Positions 1 to 5,409 of a stretch of 7,362 bases of DNA are shown here, piece by piece. Where the stretch lies: the NCBI GenBank assembly GCA_021159805.1, contig JAGHDT010000593.1, forward strand, positions 1 to 7,362, written 5' to 3'. The DNA comes from Anaerolineae bacterium (GTDB taxonomy: Bacteria; Chloroflexota; Anaerolineae; B4-G1; SLSP01). The notes beneath the pieces are model-generated. The model was not told the DNA's origin, ran no database searches, and was given only the letters and a program-made list of their open reading frames with translations. The translations under genes were made by a program, and so were the position numbers. Position 1 is the stretch's first letter; each line of letters starts with the position of its first letter.

Positions 1-2
1 CG

Positions 3-1937
3 TCCGAAGAGATCCCGGACATTGGCAAGGAATTCTCCAAAGAGCAGTGGCAGGCGGCGCTGAGGGCGGGGCACGTCAACAGCATCAACATCTTCGCCAA
101 AGGGCATCACGGTTGGAGCTACTATCCGACCGAGATCGGTCACGTGCATCCCCATTTGGACTTCGACCTCTTGGGTGAGCAGATCGAGGCTTGCCATGAG
201 ATTGGTGTGGAATGTCCCATCTACTTCACCGTTGGCTGGTCGGCGAATGATGCTGAGATGCATCCCGAGTGGTGCGCGCGGCGCCCGGATGGGTCCTTTG
301 TCTGGCGTGGCGATCTCGATGCTGCGCCCGATGATCCCTATCCGCCCTTCAACTGGAAGCTGCTTTGTCCCAGCGGCGGGTACCACGATCTCGTCAAGGC
401 GCAGGTGATCGAGATCTGCGAAGCGTATGATGTGGATGGCTTCTGGTTCGACATTTACCAGGTCAACAACGGATGTTGGTGCGATCGGTGCCGCGCGAGC
501 ATGGAGGAGAAGGGCATTGATATGGCCGACCGCACCGCGGTCATCGCTCACTTCGCAACGGTCCTTAAGACCCACTATGCCGATCTACGGGAGACCATCG
601 CCAAGTACCATCCCGACGCGACGGTCTTCTTCAACGGCACAACGGCTCTGCGCGACGGCAATCAGGTCAATGCGGTCCACGAGTATAACACCCATCAGGA
701 TCTCGAGGATCTGCCCACTTGGTGGGGGGGCTACGACAAGTTTCCGCTCCGGTCGAAGTACTATCTTGGGCTAGGGTACCAGATTTGCGCGATGAGCGGC
801 AAGTTCCACACGGCTTGGGGCGAGTTCGGCGGCTTCAAGCACACGGATGCTATGCGGTTTGAGGCTGCCTCGATGATCGCCTTCGGATCAGCCTGCAACT
901 TCGGCGATCAACTGCACCCCTCCGGCCTGATGGATATGCAGACCTACAAGAATGTGGGCAAGGCCTTCGAGTATGTGGAGCAGATCGAGGAGTACGGCCC
1001 CGGCGGGACGCCCGTCGCGAACCTGGGATTGTGGTTCACCGGCAATACGGAGGCCGATATGGGCGCCTGCAAGATGCTGCTGGAACTGCAGATGGATTTC
1101 TTGGTCGCGAATGAGCACAACCTGGCGGGATTCCGGACGGTGATTATCCCCAGCGAGCCCTGCCTGGATGACGAGCAGGTTGGTGCGGTCGAACACTACC
1201 TAGCAGACGGCGGCTCCCTCGTGGTCCTGGCCGCAGGCGCAATGGATAGGGAGCGGTCACGCTTCGTGCTGGACATCGGAGCAGATTTCGAGGGCCAGGC
1301 GCTGTATGACATCGACTACACGGTGGTTGATCCGAGTCTGGGAGATGACCTAACGCAGTCGCCCGTGCTTAACTACACCCCAGCGCTGCGCACCAAGCCG
1401 CATACAGGCACGCAGGTCCTGGCGAGCATCCACGAACCGTACTTCAGCCGGACCTACGCCCACTACTGCTCCCATCAGAATACACCGTATCGCCTGGAGA
1501 AGGCTGCTCACCCGGCGCTGATCCAGAAGGGCAAGGTTGTCTTTGCAGCCAACCCACTGGATCTGATGTACGATGCGCGAGCCGCTCGACCGCATCGCGA
1601 TCTCTTAGAGACGGCGCTGAAGCGTCTCTATACGGATCCAATCCTGCGCGTTGATCTGCCCAGTGCTGGCCGTGTCAGCCTTCTGCACCAACCGGAGCAG
1701 AACCGCTATGTGGCCCATCTTCTGTATGGCCCGCCGCACTACCGCGGTGGGCTTGAACTCATTGAGGATCTAGTGCCTCTCTACAATGTCCCGGTAGAGC
1801 TGCGCGTCAACGAACCCATCAAGAGGGCGACGCTGATCCCAGACAACAAGGTGCTGGCGTTGGAGCAAGATGGCGATGTCAGCAAGGTGGTTGTGCCGTG
1901 GTTCCGAATCCACTGCGCCGTCGTGTTCGAGTATTGA
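3..1937 (+). CDS. GHL6-type glycoside hydrolase with beta-galactosidase trimerisation-like domain (5' partial)
   Basis: The reading frame is open from the left edge, so the GTG at 144 is an internal valine; 644 residues are visible and the true start lies upstream. The N-terminal part (residues about 20-200) looks like the hypothetical glycosyl hydrolase family 6 (GHL6) TIM barrel, with the segment INIFAKGHHGWSYYP and a strand ending DGFWFD (D150, nt 450-452), where related barrels carry a catalytic acid. A CWCDRC cluster follows (C158, C160, C163). Residues about 340-440 (nt 1020-1320) resemble the beta-galactosidase trimerisation fold (NLGLWFTG, then FRTVIIPSEPCLDDEQ, then LADGGSLVVL). The last 100 residues look like a beta-sandwich. 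It probably hydrolyses an alpha- or beta-linked glycan or glycoside, but the substrate cannot be read from the sequence. No signal peptide can be assessed because the N-terminus is missing. The family call is from pattern memory; fold class is surer than activity. Confidence 0.82.
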   Translation, partial: SEEIPDIGKEFSKEQWQAALRAGHVNSINIFAKGHHGWSYYPTEIGHVHPHLDFDLLGEQIEACHEIGVECPIYFTVGWSANDAEMHPEWCARRPDGSFVWRGDLDAAPDDPYPPFNWKLLCPSGGYHDLVKAQVIEICEAYDVDGFWFDIYQVNNGCWCDRCRASMEEKGIDMADRTAVIAHFATVLKTHYADLRETIAKYHPDATVFFNGTTALRDGNQVNAVHEYNTHQDLEDLPTWWGGYDKFPLRSKYYLGLGYQICAMSGKFHTAWGEFGGFKHTDAMRFEAASMIAFGSACNFGDQLHPSGLMDMQTYKNVGKAFEYVEQIEEYGPGGTPVANLGLWFTGNTEADMGACKMLLELQMDFLVANEHNLAGFRTVIIPSEPCLDDEQVGAVEHYLADGGSLVVLAAGAMDRERSRFVLDIGADFEGQALYDIDYTVVDPSLGDDLTQSPVLNYTPALRTKPHTGTQVLASIHEPYFSRTYAHYCSHQNTPYRLEKAAHPALIQKGKVVFAANPLDLMYDARAARPHRDLLETALKRLYTDPILRVDLPSAGRVSLLHQPEQNRYVAHLLYGPPHYRGGLELIEDLVPLYNVPVELRVNEPIKRATLIPDNKVLALEQDGDVSKVVVPWFRIHCAVVFEY

Positions 1938-1958
1938 GCCTGTCGAGGTTCTGAAGCG

Positions 1959-1963
1959 AGGAG
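1959..1963 (+). promoter_or_regulatory. Shine-Dalgarno site of the DDAH-like gene
   Basis: AGGAG lies four bases before the ATG at 1968, inside a purine-rich run GCGAGGAGAGAG. It supports that ATG as the start. The site sits just after the stop of the glycoside hydrolase, so the two genes could share a transcript. Confidence 0.6.
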
Positions 1964-1967
1964 AGAG

Positions 1968-2774
1968 ATGTTGAGAAACGAGGGCGAGCGTTTGACACGG
2001 GTTGTTGTTTGCACGCCAAGATATGAGTATGCCCGTGCCGGTAGCCTTGAAGAGCATAATATTGGCGAGTTGGGTGACCCGAAGGTTGCTGTTCAGCAGC
2101 ACGATGAGCTGAAATCCAAGCTCAGAGAGTTCGGGGCTGAAGTGACGGATCTTCCAGAACTGGTCGGACATCCAAATTCAGTTTTCACGCGCGATACAGC
2201 TCTGTGTACTCCGAAAGGATACGTGAAACTCAGGCTGGGCCTGGAAAGTCGTCAAGGCGAAGAAGAGTGGATGGCAGAAGCCTTACGAGCGATGGGCGAA
2301 ACGTGTGTGGGAGAAATAGGGGCTCCAGGGACAGTCGAGGGTGGCGACGTTGTACTGGCGGGGGATGTTGCATTTGTTGGGCGATCAATACGCACCAATG
2401 AAGAAGGGATACAGCAGCTCTCTGCGCTGTTGGCGATGATGGGGTATGAGATTCGAGTGATCGCATTGCCCGATACAATCCTGCATCTTGATAAGGCCTT
2501 GATGGTTCTTGGGCCGAAACAAGTGCTCTATTGTCGGGAGCTTGTGTCAGAAGAGGAGATAGAAGGTTTTGAGGGCATCGGATTCTCCTGTGGAGGAAAT
2601 ACCACAGCCAATATCATCTGTTTGGGAGACCGAGAGCTCATCGTAAATAGCTCAAACTCGATCGTGATCGACCGTCTGAAAGCTGAAGGGTATGTGGTTC
2701 GCAGCCTTGATTTGGGCGAATTTGCCAAAGGAATGGGCGGGCCCAATTGTCTCATTATGCCTGTCGAGCGTTGA
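1968..2774 (+). CDS. DDAH / arginine deiminase superfamily amidinohydrolase
   Basis: A 268-residue protein of the length usual for bacterial dimethylarginine dimethylaminohydrolases, which convert N-omega-methylated arginines to citrulline plus methylamines. Superfamily landmarks are all in order: HPNSVFTRD (residues 68-76, substrate-binding Asp region), VEGGDVV (E124, catalytic acid), VGRSIRTN (139-144 region), LHLDKAL (H173, catalytic His) and GMGGPNCLIMP (C261, nucleophile). The Cys-His-Glu triad is therefore intact and the enzyme should be active. The protein is cytoplasmic, with no signal peptide or membrane segment. Other amidinohydrolases or amidinotransferases of the same fold cannot be excluded, but the short length and absence of insertions favour DDAH. 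Its G+C is lower than the preceding gene (28/60 in line 2641). Its last codons abut a GNAT gene remnant in another frame, so the downstream side is a rearrangement joint. The natural-looking C-terminus suggests that the gene itself is complete. Confidence 0.85.
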   Translation: MLRNEGERLTRVVVCTPRYEYARAGSLEEHNIGELGDPKVAVQQHDELKSKLREFGAEVTDLPELVGHPNSVFTRDTALCTPKGYVKLRLGLESRQGEEEWMAEALRAMGETCVGEIGAPGTVEGGDVVLAGDVAFVGRSIRTNEEGIQQLSALLAMMGYEIRVIALPDTILHLDKALMVLGPKQVLYCRELVSEEEIEGFEGIGFSCGGNTTANIICLGDRELIVNSSNSIVIDRLKAEGYVVRSLDLGEFAKGMGGPNCLIMPVER

Positions 2775-2877
2775 AGGTCAATCCTGCCAACCGGCTCTAC
2801 GAGCGCCTGGGTTTCGTCGACGTGGGGAGACCGATGTGTCGTATCTGATGAGGGCGATGCCGCGCCCCACCCGGTGA
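2768..2877 (+). pseudogene. GNAT acetyltransferase C-terminal remnant, frameshifted
   Basis: Read from 2768, the frame gives KVNPANRLYERLGFVDV, the canonical last helix and strand of GNAT N-acetyltransferases (Asn...LYERLGF). At the G run 2824-2827 the reading must shift by one base. The continuation then reads GETDVSYLMRAMPRPTR and stops at TGA 2875-2877, a plausible GNAT tail. One G appears to have been lost from the run. No GNAT sequence is seen upstream, because the frame overlaps the last codons of the DDAH-like gene; the remnant begins at about 2762-2775. It is a broken 3' fragment left by a rearrangement and has no start or SD of its own, so it should make no protein. Confidence in the family is high, since the motif is distinctive. 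Confidence 0.75.
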
Positions 2878-3106
2878 TGCGGCGTGGCGAGCTGCCCGTT
2901 GGCTGTTCCACCAGTTACTAATGACACGCTGTCAGAGATCTGTCTGCGCATTCCAGGGCAAGACCCTTCGCTTTCTTGTCGCGAGATTGGGGATGCTGCC
3001 TAGAGCCGCTCAGGATGACAGGTATGTGTCGTGTTATGGCAGGCTGAACCGCAGGGCCTCTGGCGGTGGCAGTGATCAGGAGGGCGCTACTCCTCAGGAG
3101 AGGTCA
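2878..3106. other. Gene-free spacer with a possible dispersed-repeat relic
   Basis: No gene with an RBS or family motif is seen here. An open frame from ATG 2921 runs through the stretch, but its first 60 codons resemble no family and have no SD. The segment 2965-3022 holds CCTTCGCTTT and, about 30 bases later, GCCGCTCAGGATGACAGG. These are like the two halves of the dispersed CCTTCGCTTCGCTCAGGATGACA-type motif found between genes in many bacteria. The repeat call is tentative and rests on recall of that motif only. Confidence 0.35.
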
Positions 3107-3250
3107 ACCGACACAGGCGAAGTCGTCCTCAGCTACGCTCAAGGACCGCCCTCGGGGCCTCCGCTTGCGCTGTTTCATGGCGTTCCAGGTAGGCGGTAGG
3201 AGTTCGTGTCGGTTATTCCCGCTCTTGCCATGATGATGTGGCACGTCTGC
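3107..3250 (+). pseudogene. Alpha/beta-hydrolase N-terminal remnant with nonsense codon
   Basis: The frame from about 3107 reads TDTGEVVLSYAQGPPSG followed by PPLALFHGVPGR. This is a first beta-strand, turn and HG oxyanion-hole motif (HG at 3176-3181) typical of the start of alpha/beta-hydrolases. It is followed by CGG TAG GAG TTC GTG. Relatives usually have Trp-Gln-Glu-Phe here, so CGG TAG (3194-3199) is what two transitions (TGG to CGG, CAG to TAG) would leave. After the TAG the frame continues EFVSVIPALA and WHVCA, as expected of this family (PALA..WHVYA), and is lost at about 3250. No upstream start or SD is evident. It is a dead 5' fragment of roughly 45 codons. The family is clear, but the specific enzyme cannot be named. 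Confidence 0.7.
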
Positions 3251-3345
3251 GCACGCTGGCGGGCAGCCGCGAGCTGTGCTTCGACGTGTTGATCGAACAG
3301 GGCGCGCCGGTCGCGTGTCCGCCCATCGATGTATCGAAACTGTGA
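3232..3345 (+). other. Unassigned open stretch, possible gene 3' end
   Basis: From 3232 a frame different from the alpha/beta-hydrolase remnant gives 37 sense codons ending at TGA 3343-3345, reading DDVARLRTLAGSRELC, then FDVLIEQGAPVACPP and IDVSKL. It looks protein-like and could be the C-terminus of another lost gene fused at about 3230-3250, but no family is recognised. It overlaps the end of the hydrolase remnant, and only one of the two readings can be right in the overlap. Confidence 0.25.
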
Positions 3346-3385
3346 TGGAGAGTCTGCGCCCTACGGCTTATCCGGCAGGCATACT

Positions 3386-3390
3386 GGAGG
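3386..3390 (+). promoter_or_regulatory. Shine-Dalgarno site selecting ATG 3398
   Basis: GGAGG lies seven bases before ATG 3398. The frame is open back to ATG 3329, but those extra 23 codons match nothing in the family and have no comparable SD, so 3398 is taken as the start. Confidence 0.75.
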
Positions 3391-3397
3391 ATCAACG

Positions 3398-4207
3398 ATG
3401 ATCATTGAGTGGAACGCTCACATGTTCAGCAGCGATACGGATCGCTATCCCTTCCACCCTCGGGCTACGTACACCCCTGATGCTCAACAACGCTCCGACG
3501 ATCCCCTGGTCGACTACGTCGCCCGCATGGATCGGGAGGGCATCGACCGGGCCGTGCTGGTGCAGCCTGAGCCCTACGGTGACGATCACCGGCTGGTGCT
3601 GGATTGCCTTCAGCGTGAGCCTGAGCGCTTCTGGGGCACCAGTCTTTTCTACCCGGGCGATCCGGACGCGCCCGACAAGTTGACGGATCTCGTCCGGCGG
3701 GAGCCGAAGATCGTCGCCACGCGTTTCCACGCCCACCGGGGCAAGACCGAGTACTTTGAACGTCTTGACGAGCCGGGTGTGCGCGCGCTGTGGAAGAGGG
3801 CGGGCGAGTTGGGCCTCATCATTGAACTGCACATCGGCCCCGAATACGGCGCACAGGTCGCCGAGGCCATTGAGGCCTATCCTGACGCCCCTGTGCTGAT
3901 CGACCACTTGGCCGAGCCGCATATGGGCACCGCCGTGGAGTACGCCGATATTCTGGCCCTCGCAACGCTTCCCTGGGTCTACATGAAGCTCTCTGGCCTC
4001 AACCACTTCTCTGATGACGGGCCGCTGTATCTCGGAGCCAAGGCGTTCACGCACCTGGTGATCGAGGCCTTCGGCTGGGAGCGGATGGTGTGGGGCGGTG
4101 GCACGCCTGGTATCGTGGATGCCCACTTTGACGAGGCGTCGGCCATGCCGCGCGCACAGGTCAAAGGCGACAATCTGGTGAGGTTGCTCTCAGCGAATTC
4201 CCGGTGA
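3398..4207 (+). CDS. Amidohydrolase-2 family TIM-barrel protein (lactonase/decarboxylase-like)
   Basis: A 269-residue protein, the usual length for the amidohydrolase-2 family, which includes sugar lactonases, 2-pyrone-4,6-dicarboxylate hydrolase and ACMSD-type decarboxylases. Landmarks are IIEWNAHMF (residues 2-10, in place of the usual D-x-H-x-H strand), RFHAHRG (109-115), IELHIGP (H145), VLIDHLAEP (D169, H170), YMKLSG (195-200) and GDNLVRLL near the C-terminus. The final strand normally reads G-S-D-W-P, with a metal/catalytic Asp, but here it reads VWGGGTP (231-237), so the Asp is replaced by Gly. With N6-A-H8 in place of D-x-H, the metal site is clearly altered. Possible substitutes are D241 or H243 in the following GIVDAHFDE. 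It could be a divergent hydrolase or a non-catalytic relative. It is preceded by gene remnants and followed by a gene-poor gap, so it appears monocistronic. It is the most G+C-rich gene sampled (41/60 in line 3661). Confidence 0.82.
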   Translation: MIIEWNAHMFSSDTDRYPFHPRATYTPDAQQRSDDPLVDYVARMDREGIDRAVLVQPEPYGDDHRLVLDCLQREPERFWGTSLFYPGDPDAPDKLTDLVRREPKIVATRFHAHRGKTEYFERLDEPGVRALWKRAGELGLIIELHIGPEYGAQVAEAIEAYPDAPVLIDHLAEPHMGTAVEYADILALATLPWVYMKLSGLNHFSDDGPLYLGAKAFTHLVIEAFGWERMVWGGGTPGIVDAHFDEASAMPRAQVKGDNLVRLLSANSR

Positions 4208-4566
4208 CAGCACTCCGCGATCGCGTATCTCGCATCCTGGGCGGGCTAACAGAGTGCGTGGTGACGCCATCGACACCAGCTTGAGGAGAACGTGAATTGA
4301 AGGCCGGCAAACGGGGGGATCCACGTAATCTGCCTCAGGGCCTTGAGGTCCGTAGCATCACAGCCGGTGGACGCTCGTTGCCGTTTCACTGGCTTCCTAA
4401 AGAGCCTCCACCCTTCACGGCCAGCAGTGCCGTGGTGATCTAGGTAACCTTACCCGTCGACCCGCGAAAGGGGCAAGATCGGTGAGGGTTCCAACTCAGG
4501 GGAGCAAAGTCGCCGTGACCAGCTCCGGTGCTTGGTTACCAGTCTCGTCTTTGTAGTTGTGTCTTG
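4208..4566. other. Gap between convergent genes
   Basis: This stretch separates the + strand amidohydrolase from the - strand aldolase. Apart from the 48-codon TTG ORF described separately, it holds one short perfect inverted repeat (CACGGC 4416-4421 with GCCGTG 4429-4434, seven-base loop). The repeat lies inside that ORF and has no T-run, so it is not a convincing terminator. A 24-codon GTG frame (4482-4556) reads protein-like (RVPTQGSKVAVTSSG) but has no SD. The region may be worn-down coding sequence. No RNA gene was seen. Confidence 0.4.
4297..4443 (+). CDS. Hypothetical 48-codon ORF, or 5' remnant of a lost gene
   Basis: The TTG at 4297 is preceded at eight bases by AGGAG (4284-4288), a good SD site. 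The frame runs 48 codons to TAG 4441-4443. The product has a basic start (KAGKRGDPRNLPQG) and continues GRSLPFHWLPKEPPPF, then TASSAVVI. No family is recognised, and there is no signal peptide or membrane segment. Past the TAG the same frame continues VTLPVDPRKGQDR before a TGA, and a neighbouring frame then reads RVPTQGSKVAVTSSG. This could mean that the ORF is the 5' end of a longer gene broken by a stop and a frameshift. The SD and the protein-like text argue against pure chance, but nothing else supports expression. Confidence 0.3.
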   Translation: MKAGKRGDPRNLPQGLEVRSITAGGRSLPFHWLPKEPPPFTASSAVVI

Positions 4567-5199
4567 CTAGAGATGGTAGACTGCTTTTACCTCCGCAAAC
4601 TGCTCAGCCGTTACCGGTTCCGGTTTTCCAAGGACCAGGGCTTGATAGTAGCTCTGGAAACCCACTTCGGCATTGAAGGCCATATCGAAAGCATGGTCCA
4701 GGTCGGCACCAATCGCCACCAGGCCGTGCTTGCGAAGAAGGATAACTTTCAATCCTGGGCGATCCTTAAATATTCCGACGGTCACTTCGCCTGCCTTGGT
4801 CGTCGCAGGACAAGCCCAAGCTGCAACCGGAATTGGCGCACCACAAACCAGAAGTTCCAGGTTTGCCATAGGGATTTCATCTCCCAGCATAGCGAAGGTG
4901 ATCGCAAAAGTAGAGTGCGTATGATAGATGCTGCCAACATCAGGCAGATTTCGATAGATCACGGTGTGCATCGGCGTTTCGGAGGACGGTTTCAGTCCTT
5001 CGATAAGGTTTCCATCCAGATCGACAATCGAAATGTCTGCGGTGGTCATGGTGCGATATTTCACGCCGCTTGCAGTGATGGCAACCAGACCGTCCTCTGT
5101 GCGGGTGCTGATGTTGCCGGCCGACAAGCGGATCAGATCGACTTCGTTCGCCTTGATCACGGCTTTGAGCAGTTGCTCGCGGGTAGATTGGTATCTCAT
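4567..5199 (-). CDS. Class II (FucA-like) zinc aldolase; candidate 5-(methylthio)ribulose-1-phosphate aldolase
   Basis: A 210-residue class II aldolase/adducin-family protein, of usual length for L-fuculose-phosphate-type aldolases. These split a ketose-1-phosphate into dihydroxyacetone phosphate and an aldehyde using a bound metal. All hallmarks are present: LSAGNIS (26-31, phosphate site), ITASG (41-45), SSET (72-75, catalytic E74), HTH (H93, H95) and RKHG (H158). The spacing matches FucA, which has E73, H92, H94 and H155. The start is ATG 5197-5199, with GGGAG (5207-5211) seven bases upstream. An in-frame ATG at 5230-5232 would add 11 residues but has no SD and falls in a hairpin loop. It is the last gene of a - strand cluster with an MTA/SAH-deaminase-type protein and a Cys/Met PLP enzyme. 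That context favours a methylthio- or 5-deoxy-ribulose-1-phosphate substrate over fuculose-1-phosphate, but this is inference. Ribulose-phosphate epimerase or other sugar aldolase activity is possible. Confidence 0.85.
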   Translation of the reverse strand: MRYQSTREQLLKAVIKANEVDLIRLSAGNISTRTEDGLVAITASGVKYRTMTTADISIVDLDGNLIEGLKPSSETPMHTVIYRNLPDVGSIYHTHSTFAITFAMLGDEIPMANLELLVCGAPIPVAAWACPATTKAGEVTVGIFKDRPGLKVILLRKHGLVAIGADLDHAFDMAFNAEVGFQSYYQALVLGKPEPVTAEQFAEVKAVYHL

Positions 5200-5217
5200 C
5201 TGATTTCTCCCAGGTAG

Positions 5218-5240
5218 CGCGGTTCCTGCCAAGAACCGCG
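5218..5240 (-). promoter_or_regulatory. Perfect inverted repeat in the aldolase leader
   Basis: CGCGGTTC (5218-5225) and GAACCGCG (5233-5240) are exact reverse complements separated by a seven-base loop. The element ends seven bases before the aldolase SD on the - strand. With no T-run it is not an intrinsic terminator. It could be an operator or a leader hairpin controlling the aldolase. No known motif was recognised. Confidence 0.5.
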
Positions 5241-5255
5241 GTTGTAGCTCAGTTG
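5238..5255 (+). other. tRNA-like 5' fragment (D-arm motif)
   Basis: GCGGTTGTAGCTCAGTTG matches the first 18 or so bases of a typical bacterial tRNA (acceptor strand, TA, GCTCAGTTG of the D-arm). The complementary half of the D-stem, the anticodon arm and the T-loop (GGTTCGANTCC) are not found downstream, so this is not a functional tRNA. It may be a relic of a disrupted tRNA or attachment site, or chance. Confidence 0.25.
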
Positions 5256-5258
5256 ATC

Positions 5259-5372
5259 TCAGTCTGCTTCATTGAGTGCTGCATCGAAAATGACCTGATA
5301 CTCGCTGGGGCCGGTTTTCTCGGCCTCCTGCCTCGGGGCTGACAGCGGCCCGACGCAGAACAGGGCCTGCAT
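5259..5372 (-). CDS. Possible 37-codon small ORF between PLP enzyme and aldolase genes
   Basis: From ATG 5370-5372 a frame of 37 codons reads MQALFCVGPLSAPRQEAEK, then TGPSEYQVIFDAALNEAD, and ends at TGA 5259-5261. The second half looks like a natural protein C-terminus. The start has only a weak purine run (ACGGAA) before it, and the frame is open further back into the end of the PLP-enzyme gene in a different frame. It fills most of the 210-base gap between two genes of the same cluster. It could be a leader or small protein, a relic of the C-terminus of a lost gene, or chance. No family is recognised. Confidence 0.3.
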   Translation of the reverse strand: MQALFCVGPLSAPRQEAEKTGPSEYQVIFDAALNEAD

Positions 5373-5409
5373 TTCCGTGCCGCGTGGTGTGCGTTTGCGA
5401 GCACGGCGT

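Noticed and set aside
144..146. GTG as start of the glycoside hydrolase
   Set aside because: The same frame is open to the left edge, and the upstream 47 codons (INIFAKGHHGWSYYP) belong to the family's conserved barrel.
1936..1951. Match to a GAGCCTGTCGA-type dispersed repeat just after the glycoside hydrolase stop
   Set aside because: It is too short and imperfect, with no inverted partner nearby.
3329..3397. ATG 3329 as start of the amidohydrolase-2 protein
   Set aside because: The extra 23 residues match nothing in the family, while ATG 3398 has GGAGG at seven bases and begins with the expected first strand.
3392..4126. Long - strand frame opposite the amidohydrolase-2 gene
   Set aside because: It is a shadow of a high-G+C coding strand. 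It has no family motifs, while the + strand frame has clear ones.
4416..4434. Intrinsic terminator between the convergent genes
   Set aside because: The stem is six base pairs with no T-run, and it lies within a possible ORF.
4528..5217. Long + strand frame opposite the aldolase
   Set aside because: It is the antisense shadow of a gene with complete catalytic motifs, and it has no recognisable domain.
5200..5232. ATG 5230-5232 as aldolase start
   Set aside because: It has no SD and lies in the loop of the leader hairpin. ATG 5197-5199 has a good SD and fits FucA numbering.
5238..5310. Complete tRNA gene
   Set aside because: Only the 5' 18 bases fit. No D-stem partner, anticodon arm or T-loop follows.
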